64,000 bases of DNA from Choristoneura fumiferana. Taxonomy: Eukaryota > Arthropoda > Insecta > Lepidoptera > Tortricidae. Under the pieces are notes generated by a model that was not told the origin of the DNA, did no database searches, and was given only the letters and a program-made list of their open reading frames with translations. Within the stretch, counting starts at the first letter, position 1. Each line of letters begins with the position of its first letter. Below, piece by piece: positions 20,701-31,088 of the stretch. The stretch is taken from NCBI RefSeq assembly GCF_025370935.1, contig NC_133500.1, positions 2,334,248 to 2,398,247 of the forward strand, written 5' to 3'. Made by a program: the position numbers and the translations under genes.

Positions 20701-21030
20701 AACATTTGTTTTTTTATTTATTTATGCGTCGCATAAATATTATTTTCGGTCGCGTAATTTCTGCTACATTCGGTTTTATCCAAAAGTGCAGTTTGTGTAA
20801 CATGGCGACGCTAAATGAGTTTTGCATAATAGGACTTTTGTATGAAACCAAAATTACGTGACACACAGCTCAAAAAATACTTTCGTTTGGCCTCACCCTA
20901 AGTGCGCGTTTAGATATTTTTGACCACCTAGAGTCTAGGTCCTAGACAGCTCCAATGTTTCTAACCATAACCATTGCCTGAACACATTTCCCCAAACCAA
21001 CTTACATTACAGTATCCACAAAGTACTCAC
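17720..21030 (-). other. numb intron, mostly unique AT-rich sequence
   Basis: Apart from the interspersed repeat at 18110-18331, I see no exon, RNA gene or transposon. The bases from 19400 to 21000 are AT-rich and featureless to inspection. Confidence 0.45.
18110..18331 (-). repeat. interspersed repeat ending TTTATAATATTAGTATGGAT
   Basis: Contains GTTCCTTCGGGAACTGTGCA, GGGATAAAAAGTAGCCTATG, CCAAAAATCACGTCGATCCG and TTTCGCATTTATAATATTAG. The same blocks in reverse orientation lie at 35144-35365, and the last ~55 bp at 57339-57396. It is a common lepidopteran dispersed repeat of uncertain class. Confidence 0.65.
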
Positions 21031-21242
21031 TTGATTTCCTGAAAGAGCCCTGCCTCGTGAACGCATGGCTCGCGGCGTCGATGCTCATAGACACGGCGCA
21101 TTCCTTATCCCGTCGCTGCTTGCGTTCGAGGCAGGCTGCGAACGCGCATCCCACCGCGTGCGAGAGACGCTCGCCGGAGTCGCGGGACGCCAGGAACCCG
21201 TGGCACATCCAGCGGCGGGTCGTGCCGGCGCGGCAGATGTAG
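21031..21242 (-). CDS. numb: Numb, exon with the C-terminal half of the PTB domain
   Basis: Acceptor CTCTCCAG at 21244-21243, donor TCAA|GTGAGT at 21031. It encodes YICRAGTTRRWMCHGFLASR then DSGERLSHAVGCAFAACLER and TRQGSFRK, almost the same as vertebrate Numb (YICRDGTTRRWICHCF ... GERLSHAVGCAFAACLERKQ ... TREGSFR). This is the C-terminal half of the phosphotyrosine-binding domain, which binds NxxY/F peptides and membrane partners, plus the first aPKC-type site. Numb segregates asymmetrically in neural precursors and represses Notch. The preceding exon, ending two bases into a codon, is not found to the right within the window. Confidence 0.95.
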
Positions 21243-21767
21243 CTGGAGAGTGAGAAGTTTTTGTAAAAAATAGTTTAAGAAACTAAAAACACGTTTAATA
21301 ATAATAATAATAATATGCCATTTATTTCGGACAGAATCCATAGAGGTTAGTTACATACAATGAAAATACAAACACGTTTAGATGGTAATCTAATTGTTAA
21401 ACCTGCTTGACTACTCCATCATGAATGGGTTAAAGATATACCCCCTTATTCATAAAACTTAACAAGCCTATGTTAACTAACAAATGCTTTGTCCCTTTCT
21501 AACAAATACAAATGTCGAAGTGACAGATAAGGACAAACGAATTTTAGCGGCATTTTAACTAAAATAGGTTTGATTGTCGTTTATGAATAAGGGGGATAGT
21601 CATTAAACCAAATACTTAACATAAGTAATAATATGGAAAATTATTACACTGTTATAAAGTAAACATAGCGTTTTTGCGGAGCCTTTTTTTACCTCATTAC
21701 CGTTTCAGCAAGAATTATTAAAAGGGATGATGCTCAGGGTTACATTTTTATGCAAACTAAAGACAAT

Positions 21768-22074
21768 TATCATCATCATCCAGCCTATATACGTCCCACT
21801 GCTGAGCACAGGCCTCCTCTCAGAACAAGAGGGCTTGGGCCATAGTTCCCACGCGGGCCCAGTGCGGATTGGGAACTTCACACACACCATTGAATTGCTT
21901 CGCAGGTTTGTGCAGGTTTCCTCACGATGTTTTCCTTCACCGCAAAGCTCGTGGTAAATTTCAAATGTAACTCCGCACATGAATTTCGAAAAACTCTAAG
22001 GTGCGAGCCGGGGTTTGAACCCACGACCCTCTGCTTGAGAGGCGATAGGTCAAACCACTAGGCCACCACGGCTC
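21768..22074 (-). mobile_element. SINE family A, full length
   Basis: On the minus strand it starts with a tRNA-like head: GAGCCGTGGTGGCCTAGTGG (A box) and GGGTTCAAACCCCGG (B box at about 22011-22025). A conserved body follows (GCGGTGAAGGAAAACATCGT, GGGCCCGCGTGGGAACTATG), and it ends in CCAGCAGTGGGACGTATATAGG-type sequence with a (GAT)n tail. The 9-bp duplication AAAGACAAT flanks it (21759-21767 and 22075-22083). Relatives are at 22793-23032, 34786-34815 and 54115-54285. Confidence 0.85.
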
Positions 22075-22792
22075 AAAGACAATACCAATGCTAAATCTAA
22101 GTAGATAAACGTTGGATGGTACGACGTCTAACCGACCGGTCAAATCGTTTGAATATTCACCCTACACAGGTATTTAAATTTATGTCTTATAATTAATTTA
22201 ATAATAATCAGTATTCATTATAGGTTTAAAAAATAGTAACGTATTCGTGTTAGCTAAAAGAAACTAGAATAATTTAAAAAAAATGATATTGTTTGTACTT
22301 ATAGAACCAATTCACCATGCAAAGTAAGCAAGGCGTAACATGCGCATTAGACTCGATTGAAGAGACAAATCTATAGTAAACCAGATGAGCTTAAATTTAG
22401 ACCTCACCACAAACCGCTTATTCGGCAATTTTAAAACAAAAAAACAAGGAAAATGTTTCCCGATTAAATTCTAAATGAGCAAGTAAACAGCGTGTTTCGG
22501 TGTGCAGATTTAGTTCACATTTTCCTTAACCGCATATTATCACAAATTTACAAAACTAAACATACAAAATTTACCACAAAAGCGCCTGTTGACTCAGATG
22601 CTTCCACAGAATGTTTCAGACGGTTTTAATTGAAAAACAATGACTAATTAAACCTGCGGGTATTTTAAGGCTTATTTATAGGACACAAGCAACAGCTGCC
22701 CTTCGGCACGTTAAAACAATCTAAGCGGAAAAACAATAAACTGCAAATTTAATTAAAAGAATAAATAATAAAATAATAAACATCATGGGACC

Positions 22793-23032
22793 CATCCCAG
22801 CCTATATACGTCCCGCTGCTGGGCACAGGCCTCTCTCAGCACAAGAGGGCTTGGGCCATAGTTCCCACGCGGGCCCAGTGCGGATTGGGAACTTCACACG
22901 CACCACTGAATTGCTTCGCAGGTTTGTGCAGGTTTCCTCACGATGTTTTCCTTCACCGCAAAGCTCGTGGTAAATTTCGAATGTAATTCCGCACATGAAT
23001 TTCGAAAAACTCAAGGTGCGAGCCGGGGTACA
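22793..23032 (-). mobile_element. SINE family A, tRNA head lost
   Basis: Over 90% similar by eye to the copy at 21768-22074 through the body and tail. The tRNA-like head stops at GCGAGCCGGGG, where a family B SINE starts directly. Either the head was lost when the second SINE inserted, or the copy was truncated earlier. Confidence 0.8.
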
Positions 23033-23264
23033 CTTGACACCAATTGACCTAGTCCCAAACTAAGCAAAGCTTGTACTATGGATACTAGGCAACGGATAAA
23101 CATACTTATATAGATAAATACATACTTAAATACATATTAAAGATCCAAGACCCGAGAACAAACATTCGTATTATTCATACAAATATCTGCCCCGGCCAGG
23201 AATCGAATCCGAGACCTCAAGCTTCGTAGTCAGGTTCTCTAACCACTTGGCCATCCGGTCATCA
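23033..23264 (-). mobile_element. SINE family B, minus orientation
   Basis: Minus strand: GATGACCGGATGGCCAAGTGG (A-box region), TCGGATTCGATTCCTGGCC (B-box region), body TTTGTTCTCGGGTCTTGGAT and end TTGGTGTCAAGTG. The inverse copy at 31089-31340 aligns along its whole length. Confidence 0.8.
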
Positions 23265-23659
23265 GAATTAATTCCGATTCAAAACAGTTGAAGGTGCTAT
23301 TAGATTTAAGTAATTTCATTTGGTAGAGAGTTCGTTGTTTTGCGAGTTCAAATACTCGTATATGCACGAGCGAGCATGGCAACAACCTTGCGGCGCTGGG
23401 AGCGTTTCTGGCTCCAATCCAGACGCAAGTACGAGTTACCGTAGTCACTTGCAATACAACGATTCAATTACGGTATTTATACCTGCTGAAGCAATGTGCG
23501 AACTAGGTAGTTGTTCCCTAAGTTATCTGGACCGCGACTTACCAAAAAGTGACCTAGTTCGTGTAAGTTGTTGAATAAGAAATGCCTTATTAGACAGACT
23601 TTCACGGAAAACAGTGACATCTGGGGACCCTTTTGGGCTTATACTTTCTTAAAAGGCTG

Positions 23660-23770
23660 GTAACGGATCAATGACTCCTTGAGTAGTTGGTACTCATGGG
23701 CAGTGCTGGTCATTTCCATCAGATGGCCCTCTTGCTCGTTTGCCTCCCTCTCATAATAAAAAAAATAAAA
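23660..23770 (+). repeat. LINE 3' tail fragment
   Basis: TTGAGTAGTTGGTACTCATG ... CATCAGATGGCCCTCTTGCT ... TCATAATAAAAAAAATAAAA. A longer relative is at 51003-51228. It is a 5'-truncated non-LTR insertion. Confidence 0.55.
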
Positions 23771-24084
23771 ACCCTGTTGCTTGCCGGTGCAGCCAGATAC
23801 TGGCGCTTTTACCTGAGCTGCACGCCACTGTTAATTCATCTATGGACTAGCTTAGGCCCGTGGCTTTGCCCCGTGCAAGAAAAATGCAGGGATACTTGGA
23901 AAAAATCCTTTATTAGGAATAGATAGGCTTTATGCGTATTGTATTAAACAGCTGCCCAAAAACACCAGCAAGAAATCGCATGTATGTGGGTGTAGTAACA
24001 TTGTAAGGTCTAACGATTGTCGGTTTCATACATGATTATGTTTGCGGTTCAGATTTAGATTGCCGCTATAATGCGTGAAAGTAA

Positions 24085-24380
24085 CATATCGTCGCTCGGC
24101 AGGCAAAAGTACTAAAGCGACACTTCGTCAACTTTACAGGAGAGCGATTTAAAGTTTTTTTTTTACGAAAAAAAATCATAACTTTTTAACCAGACAACCA
24201 ATTTTAAAATTTCCAGGAATATATGACACATAATTTAATAGACTATAATAAGGTTTTAATAATTCATAGCAAAATCCACTGGTTTAGGAGATAAGTGTCG
24301 CTTTAGTAAATTGTCCCCTAGTCATCGAGCAAATGCAATCAGGCAAAAAGACTAAACGTAAAAATTGACCTCAAACGTCA
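24085..24380 (+). repeat. dispersed repeat, left copy (CATATCGTCGCTCGG)
   Basis: Starts with CATATCGTCGCTCGGCAGGC then AAAAGTACTAAAGCGACACTT. The same 41 bp occur perfectly inverted at 29653-29693. Inside are copies of GGCAAAAAGACTAAACG, also frequent in the inverse copy. Confidence 0.6.
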
Positions 24381-25117
24381 TATTTCAAATTAACTTATGT
24401 GATTTTACGTCTCAATAAATTTAGCATGTTTTTACTAACAACACACATTTTATTTCTTATCAAACTGTTCATAATGCTGATTTACCAAATTGCAAGGGAA
24501 AAAATATTCCAAAGTACCTACTGAACAGAAATTATATAAATAATATTAATTAATTATAATAAATATTAATCATCTATGCTAAAATTTCAATAACTTAACG
24601 TTAACTGTTACTAACACTAGACTTTTGTTAATATTATAAGGTAATTAATCACAAAGGCACCATCTGATTTCTAACAAAATGCAATTAAGGTTTTTTTCAC
24701 TATTATTTTTTGAGCTATTTTGATCATTATCATGTCCTACTATTTTTGGTGTATATACACAGCATACGCTTAGGTTTAAGGATGAAATAATACGTAAAAT
24801 ACCTTAATTTATTCTGTAGGTAATAACTTTAATTAGCATTTCAACTAAAACTTCAGAACATTTTTTTTTCTATGTTATGCAAATAAATCATTCATTCAAC
24901 ATTATAGTACTTATTAGTACCTAATAAGTAAGAAACCTGAATAACAAACTCATGCGTCATGGTTGCTATAGCAACTTTAGATATATTATTGGTCTATATA
25001 ACGATTAAGAAATATAATGCACTATTGGTACAACAACATTTGTTATATTCTCATGATCTAACTATTCCGGTATCATGGACTTGTTGTACTTGTTGTACCA
25101 AACTATTAATATACTAA

Positions 25118-25267
25118 GGGGCTGTTTCACCATCCATTGATTACTGTTAACTGGTGGTTAGGTGTGATGCCGTCTCTATTTGTTTTGTTCGAATAGACTC
25201 AATAGACGGAGACGGCATCACATTTAACCGTCGGTTAACGCTAATCAATGGATGGTGAAACAGCCCC
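25118..25267. mobile_element. 150 bp hairpin MITE with TAA target duplication
   Basis: The termini are GGGGCTGTTTCACCATCCATTGATTA and TAATCAATGGATGGTGAAACAGCCCC, nearly perfect for about 26 bp, with further arm pairing (GTGATGCCGTCTC / GAGACGGCATCAC). Flanked by TAA on both sides (25115-25117, 25268-25270), as in PIF/Harbinger-type insertions. A degenerate copy is at 40393-40536. Confidence 0.85.
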
Positions 25268-25299
25268 TAACAGTAATATGGTATAATGCCAAATGAAAC

Positions 25300-25640
25300 G
25301 TCGTGAGACCTTTGCTGAGATTTAAGGACTGCGCTAAGTGAGATATGGCCGTCTTCAAAATTGACCACCTAGACTGAGAAAAGCTTGCGGAAAAATGCAC
25401 TGATTGGTGCAGACGTGTGTTGGAGGGCCGCAAGTATTGCGATGAAGGCTTGCCTGGCTCAATGCACTTATTGAAAAGAGACAGAAACGACACCAAGGCC
25501 GTTCTGCACCAACATCCGCAGACTTCGCTTGTCAGAGATGTGGACGGACATGTCGCTCTCGCATCGGTCTAGTCAGCCACCAAAGACGTTGTGCACAGGC
25601 AACACGCCAAAATTCGTCTGGAACAGACGCGTAGGCCTGA
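25300..25640 (+). pseudogene. LINE ORF2 C-terminal end with a CCHC/C2H2-like finger
   Basis: Near its end the plus strand encodes FACQRCGRTCRSRIGLVSHQ followed by RRC, a zinc-finger-like terminus found at the end of some non-LTR reverse-transcriptase ORFs, then a stop near 25633. Upstream fragments are broken by frame changes. It is a 5'-truncated relic. Confidence 0.55.
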
Positions 25641-25780
25641 TTGATGGTATAATATATGTGATATAACCTATGTTCGATATAACGTTCAGTGGGGTATAAT
25701 GAATTACTGGTATTTATGCCAAATATCTTTTATTCTAGTGAAAGTATATCTAAAGTTGTTATACTGGTCATAACACACCC
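25641..25780. repeat. GGTATAA-type AT-rich repeat, left copy
   Basis: Contains GATATAACGTTCAGTGGGGT, TATAATGAATTACTGGTAT and TATCTAAAGTTGTTATAC. The same words, partly inverted, occur in 27843-28138, where they interrupt a LINE. Probably a small DNA element, but the boundaries are unclear. Confidence 0.45.
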
Positions 25781-27280
25781 TGATGGCCATTCGGTTCCAC
25801 CATGGAGCCGCAGCTGCAGTTATGAGGCACACAAACATCGCAGCCCAGGCGGAGAGCTACTGCCACCCGCAATGAGTCGTTGTCCAAGACTGTTCCCAAA
25901 TAAGGAACAGGCAACGCCTATAACCACGTTCCCGCTTTGACTTTTGATGCCGACTTCAGCCTGGCCAAACCCACCCCAGTGGTTACACCCACAGGCCGTG
26001 CTAGAGCGTCCCTAGCCCCCTCGTCATCCCAAACTCATTGTATCTGCGGAGCCCCGTGCAGTGACGCCAGTCTCATTCGGCTCGCCAGTGCATCATCCAC
26101 ATACGAAATGGTATTGGTAACCTTTATGAGATTTAAAAATTTAAGAGATAAGGCCACCAACTCCATGTGCCGATCCGAGGAACGCTGGCAAGCCCACATC
26201 CGCCGTACGCCGCAAACCGAGACCACCGTTACATATGGGCAAGGACGCTTGGACCCATTGCTCATCCGCAAGGGACACGTTCAATACAGTCTCCTTTGTA
26301 TCTCTCAACGTGACGTCAAAAGAAGAAGTTTTACCCGAACACAACCATTGGAGTGGTTTTCAAAAAATAGGTTATTTTTGGAACTGCGAAACACATTCGT
26401 AACAGAGTCAAGATGAGATGGGTATTAATACTCTTCAAACGTTCCTGGGCGAGCAAAATAGACGCTTCCTGGTCTCTAGTGCACTAGAAATGGCCTCTTG
26501 GAAAATAGAAGAACCCAAGAGGGTAAAGGTCTCGTGTAAAAAGCCCTTTGAGACCAGGAAGAAAGACCTTAAAGAAGTTAAAGAAGGAGAACAGGCGGGG
26601 TTAAATCTGTCCCATATTCGCCTTCAGTCCTATACCTCTCAAGGGGGGGGGATAAGGAAAGCCAAGTCCTGCTTTACGACCTTAGGCTCCTTAGGTGCCA
26701 TCATCTACGAGTAAATACCAAATATTAAGAGGTGATTTTCGAGACGACAGTGCTTCATGAATAGTAAGACTGAAGGTAAGCGGTCCAAGCTGATCTCCCT
26801 ACTGCGCACCCACCTGCGAAAGAATTTGAGAATCGCCGTAGACAAGGTTAGAAGGAGAATGATAGACCTGGTGTAAAAAAGGTACAGGGTGGGAATGTAT
26901 TTTTTCACTTCGCCCAACAGAACATCCCTCTCGCCAGTATTGGACGCGTTCTTGAGATCCTACTTCAAGACGACACAGTCTGGATTTCCGGGTTCCGTGA
27001 CGAAAGTGCGTGTTGTGGATCGTGACCTCAGTGTTCCAAAACCCAGCTGAAAATGAGCTGGTCGAATTCCGTCTAAGCCCACGGCTGACCCATTATGGAA
27101 TGACCCTAGTGCTCGCACCACATCCTCCAAGTTTACCGGCAAGGCTTGAATGGACCGATCCGGCTCCCGAGGGAAATTTAACGTGCGGGACGCGGGAGGA
27201 TGCTTCGAACACAAGCGTCTCAAGACCCGGAGGTGCTACCGAGTCATCAGGCGAACGGCCCCCACACACCGGCCTCATAT
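25781..27280 (-). pseudogene. LINE ORF2 (reverse transcriptase) relic, minus copy
   Basis: Reading the minus strand from about 27260: SKHPPASRTLNFPREPDRSI, then NGSAVGLDGIRPAHFQ (start of the reverse-transcriptase domain); further on LPICNGGLGLRRTADVGLPA (26270-26141 region); then VDLA-type pieces and the CxCGS...GHQG end near 25800. Several frame changes and stops break it. The same family is present in plus orientation at 27345-28690, so the two copies face each other. Confidence 0.6.
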
Positions 27281-27344
27281 ACTTTGGACTCTATAGTCTT
27301 AAGGACAGAATGCGACCTGGAGGAAGCCTGCCCGTCACTACTAA

Positions 27345-28690
27345 ATTCAACCAAGTCCCATGTTCAAGTTTGGTCTCAGTTTGCGGCGTGTGGAGAATGT
27401 GGGCTTGCCAGTCTTCCTCGCATCAGCACATGGAGTTATTATAGTGGCCTTGTCTCTTAAAATTAAAAATTCTCATGAAACCCCATCGGGTTACCATTCC
27501 GTTTGTGCATGGTGCACTGGCGAGGTGGACGGCTCGACACCTAATAGCGTCGCTGCCTCGGGCTCCGCTGATATAACGAGTTTGGGATGACGTGGGGGCT
27601 AGAGACGCTCTGGCACTTGTGGGTGGGTGTGCCACTAGGGTGGATTTAGCCAGGCTGAAGTCGGTATCAAAAATCAAAGCGGGAGCGTGGTTATGGGCTT
27701 TGCTTGCTCCTTATTTGGAAATACTTCTGGACAACGACTCATTGTGGGTGGCAGTAGCTCTCCGCCTGGGCTGCGATGTTTGTGTGCCTCATAAATGCAT
27801 CTGCGGCTCCATGGTGGAAGCAAATGGCCATCAGGGCTTAAGATGATCGGTATAACAAATAACACATAATTTCACAATATTATGCTATAAGTATTTAGTA
27901 GTATAATGTGTAGATATAATTTAGTTTTCTTTATGAAATCGTTGGAGTTGCAATTCTAACCTAACCTAGTTTTCAGGCAGTTTCGTTTCTTGATAGGGTC
28001 GCAGTTCTAACCTAACCTACTTTTTTGGCATAACACATTATTATTATAATAGTATTACGTATTCCAGATTATACCAATAATTCATTATACCCACTGAAAG
28101 TTATATCTACCAATAATATATCTAAAGTTGTTATACCTAGCCACCGGTACGCACCCTGGCCATTTCACGCGTTGAGTTCTTGTCGGTGTTCAGGAAAATT
28201 TCCGCGCTACTACGCTCTCTTTGACATACTGAAGAGGGCTTTAATATCCGCCAACATCCTCTGCGTTCTGGAGCCTCCGGTCCTCTGTCGAACCGACAGC
28301 AAAAGGCCAGATGGCTTAACTTTAGTGCCATGGCAGAACGGGAAGTGTTTGCTGTCGGACGTTACGTGCGTTAGTACTTTCGCCGCCTCGCACCTCAGCT
28401 GAATAGTCCGCGGCAATCCGCGGTGGATTTTGCGGTCAAAAAACGGCAGAATTATTCGGCACTATTATTTTGTTCCTCTTGCGTTTGAGGCGATTGTTTA
28501 CATTCGGGAAGTGGGACGTCGAATTACGGAAAGGGGGTCTCACGCTCACGCCCGCGCGGATTCGTTCCCTGGTGCAAAGATTGTCTATCGCCATTAAACG
28601 TGGTAATGCGGCCAGTTTGATGGCTACCTTTGCGCCAGGGACAACTCGAGGGGGCCTTCTGGACTAAACTTAAGCTATTTATGTAACATT
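27345..28690 (+). pseudogene. LINE ORF2 relic, plus copy, interrupted
   Basis: The plus strand encodes FGLSLRRVENVGLPVFLASA near 27365, ALRLGCDVCVPHKCICGSMV near 27755-27815, then after an insertion (27843-28138) LEPPVLCRTDSKRPDGLTLV and VTCVSTF, and finally LVQRLSIAIKRGNAASLMAT with a stop at 28667. This is the C-terminal third of a non-LTR reverse-transcriptase protein. Frame changes show it is dead. Confidence 0.65.
27843..28138. mobile_element. AT-rich insertion inside the LINE, with CCTAACCTAAC tracts
   Basis: It interrupts the LINE frame between ...NGHQGL and the following segment, starting CGGTATAACAAATAACAC and ending AAAGTTGTTATACCTAG. It carries two TTCTAACCTAACCTA tracts, like the insect telomeric unit but here interstitial. 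Words are shared with 25641-25780. Confidence 0.5.
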
Positions 28691-29339
28691 AATAAAAACA
28701 AATTAAAACTTCTAACTCTAAATTTCAAATACTTAGGGCCGAACATCATCTTTATTCGATGCAAACAGAACCGTAGCGATAAAATTATAACTACAAAATT
28801 TTGAAATAGATTTACTATTGAGGTTGCCTGGGAGAGATCCCTTAAAGGGATAAGTCCGCCTTTGTACAAGTATCTCAAAGTTTGTCAATTGTGTTGTGTT
28901 TCTTTTCTTTTGTACAATTAAGAGTTTACATACATACATACTATTTTCTTTTATCCTTTGGCAACATAAAAAGAACTTAAAGTTTTAAGGAATAATAATC
29001 ATTATAATTTATAAATAAAGTTATAAATCTTAAGAAAATATGATGTTTCTATATACCAAACATCGAATTGCAATGATATTTTACTACGTATATATACTAA
29101 ACACTTTTTTAATACACGATAAAGGTCAAGAGTAATGACTAATTTCACCAAATCTATAATATTTCGTGAAGTTTTTTTGCTAATCCTGTTTGAATGTATG
29201 CTTTTGTATATGTTAAAATGGCTAAAATGCCAAACGTATGTTTTAGTTTTTAAGAACAAATAGCTAAATTCTTATAAATTAATTCTTATCAATACAACCA
29301 AACGACTAAAGGTGTATAAAACTTCAACTCGGGGAGGGC

Positions 29340-29693
29340 ATAATTACTGAAGTGACAAAGGTATTTTCTTTTTTTTTGCACAAAATACTAAACGTCCAAC
29401 ATTTGCAAACTAGAAAAATGGCAAAAGACTGAACGACAGTAAATCGAAAAATGGCAAAAAGGTAACAGTACTAAAATGAAAATAATGAAAGTGATGCTGC
29501 ATTAAGTAATTTGCTTCCCAAATTTAAGCGTTTTTTGAAAGACTAAAGCGCCAAAAAAAAGTTAAATTTTGCTCCAATCGCTTTGAAACCTAGACAGTTC
29601 GATGCAGAAAAATTCGCTGATTCTGGTGATATGCATAACTCATTTTAGCCCAAAGTGTCGCTTTAGTACTTTTGCCTGCCGAGCGACGATATG
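29340..29693 (-). repeat. dispersed repeat, right copy (inverted)
   Basis: Ends AAGTGTCGCTTTAGTACTTT then TGCCTGCCGAGCGACGATATG, the exact inverse of the start of the copy at 24085. The interior has AATGGCAAAAAGGTAACAGTACTAAAATG-like repeats of 'gcaaaa-actaaa' words. Confidence 0.6.
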
Positions 29694-29854
29694 AACTTTG
29701 CACCTCAAATAAAATTTTCTATTCAAATAAAAATATCAGTCAGATAAGTCAAACATTTGCAGGGAAGTCATCAGCGTAGTGTTTGGTATGGTTCAAGATT
29801 AAGCATACGGCGTTTATTTTGACGTATTCAATGAGAATGACCACAAACTTGGTA

Positions 29855-29947
29855 TTATAGAGTCATTCACGTGATGCGTCCGTGGTTCTTATTACAATGT
29901 CATTAATGTCTAATTGTCAAAATCACGCTTCTTGGGCTGGCACTAGG
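29855..29947. repeat. short dispersed repeat, copy 2
   Basis: TAGAGTCATTCACGTGATGC ... GTGGTTCTTATTACAATGTC ... GGCACTAGGTA, the sister of 9395-9482, differing by small indels. Confidence 0.5.
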
Positions 29948-30493
29948 TAAATAGCGCAAGTGTTTTTATATGATAGCAAAATTCTATTTGACAGTTTCGC
30001 ATATTTTTCGTTAAAATCGCTATACAATCGTGAAATAACAACTCGGATTGGTAAATATCTGCATTGCATGATAAACTCATTGTAGATAAAGTTCCATGTG
30101 GCCTAGAACCAAGTTTTTTTTATTTAAAAATAAAACGATCCAATCGGGTCACTGATCAAATGATGACCACAATGATCGATGGTTGATTTACGTTGGTAGC
30201 TTCATAAAAATTTAAAATACAAAAAATCTCATCAAAGTTATAAAATAGGCTTCAACCAACCCAATATCAGCTAGGTTTTTTTTTTGCTTATACGTTTTTA
30301 GGTATTTCATAAATACCCCACAGTTAACACATATAACACCTTTATATTTTTTTAAACTCAATTACCTAAACCTGGTTCATGACTGTGGCGCGGATGAACC
30401 TTCTATGAGTGTAGGCCACTTATCAACCGCTGGAACTTCTTCTACCTCTTATTGCCTCTGCCGCTAGTGGCCTATACGCCGGTAAATCTGGAA

Positions 30494-30640
30494 TTAGTTA
30501 TAAAAACCACCAAGAACTCTTCTTTTCAAGTCTGAGTTTCGAACACATTCCAACAACAAATGGGACAACTCTCTGTCAGTATCATCAAAACTGTGTTGGG
30601 GAATGTTCTTTGTTTGCTTACCATAAATAAAGTTTAATCC
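30494..30640 (-). CDS. possible short exon or frame, unassigned
   Basis: A minus-strand frame opens at an ATG near 30640 and runs to TAA (30494), encoding a protein-like DDTDRELSHLLLECVRNSDL segment then KRRVLGGFYN. It lies just beyond the donor of the zinc-finger exon at 30661. It could be a further 3' exon of that gene, but the spacing would need a very short intron. No family recognised. Confidence 0.2.
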   Translation of the reverse strand, partial: GLNFIYGKQTKNIPQHSFDDTDRELSHLLLECVRNSDLKRRVLGGFYN

Positions 30641-30660
30641 CATTTATACTAACTACTTAC

Positions 30661-30950
30661 CTTGCATGCAACTGCACTCATGCTTTTTTTGTGTCAAAGC
30701 TGCTCTTGTACATTTTCCCACAATAATAACACCTATTCTCTTATCATGCCGTGTAAGCAATGCTTGTCACTGTTGTGTTTCAACCCGCACAGCTCACAGA
30801 CATGGGACCCTCGGCTTCTCTTCTGGACTTCAGGCTTCCATCTTGAGCATGGTTGGCAAAACATGTGCAGATTGCGCATGTGTGCGTGTTTGTGTGTGTT
30901 TTAAGGTGGTTTGTGTATTCTTGCTCATCTTCCATTGTTGCTTTGCAGAC
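30661..30950 (-). pseudogene. ZAD zinc-finger gene, third exon with frame breaks
   Basis: The acceptor AATTTGCAG (30952-30951) joins in phase 0 to the donor at 31665. Across this join a complete C2H2 finger forms: FVCQ from exon 2 plus VCKATMEDEQEYTNHLKTH here. A second CxxC follows (THTCAIC), but the frame stops at 30780. Further finger-like CxxC pairs appear in other frames (HVCELCGLKHN, RCYYCGKMYKSSF), and the exon ends at the strong donor AAG|GTAAGT. The pattern of preserved motifs in alternating frames means small indels, either consensus errors or a decaying gene. Confidence 0.6.
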
Positions 30951-31088
30951 CTGCAAATTTGAGATTCAGAGGGTAATTGTAATATTACAATGAGACTAAG
31001 AGATACAAATTTGCATTACTAGTTGAAATTAAGCAAAGAACAGATTTTTTTTTTAATTTTATATGTATAACATATGTATCTGTATTTG

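Larger units (their letters stand above)
21243..25117. other. repeat-rich stretch between numb exon and LINE cluster
   Basis: Carries an (AAT)n microsatellite at 21297-21316, two copies of SINE family A, one of family B, a LINE tail (23660-23770) and one arm of a 41-bp inverted repeat (24085). No exon was recognised. In particular none of the missing N-terminal numb exons is evident. Confidence 0.5.
28691..30493. other. AT-rich stretch, no exon seen
   Basis: Contains the inverse dispersed repeat (29340-29693), the 90-bp repeat copy (29855-29947) and otherwise AT-rich bases without recognised genes. Downstream exons of the ZAD zinc-finger gene would be expected on the minus strand here, but none with C2H2 spacing is apparent apart from 30661-30950. 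Confidence 0.4.

Noticed and set aside
21297..21316. (AAT)n as a CRISPR-like or regulatory repeat
   Set aside because: Simple microsatellite; no spacer structure anywhere in the window.
22005..22074. tRNA-like A and B boxes at 22.0 kb, 23.2 kb, 31.1 kb, 48.5 kb and 51.85 kb
   Set aside because: They are heads of SINEs: followed by conserved bodies and tails, present in several copies, and without a complete cloverleaf.
21705..22143. Frames of 60-90 codons at 21.7-22.1 and 22.8-23.0 kb
   Set aside because: They lie wholly in SINE family A, whose copies repeat the same frames.
27960..28025. CCTAACCTAACC tracts as possible telomeric DNA
   Set aside because: Only two short tracts inside an insertion in a LINE; interstitial and not an array.
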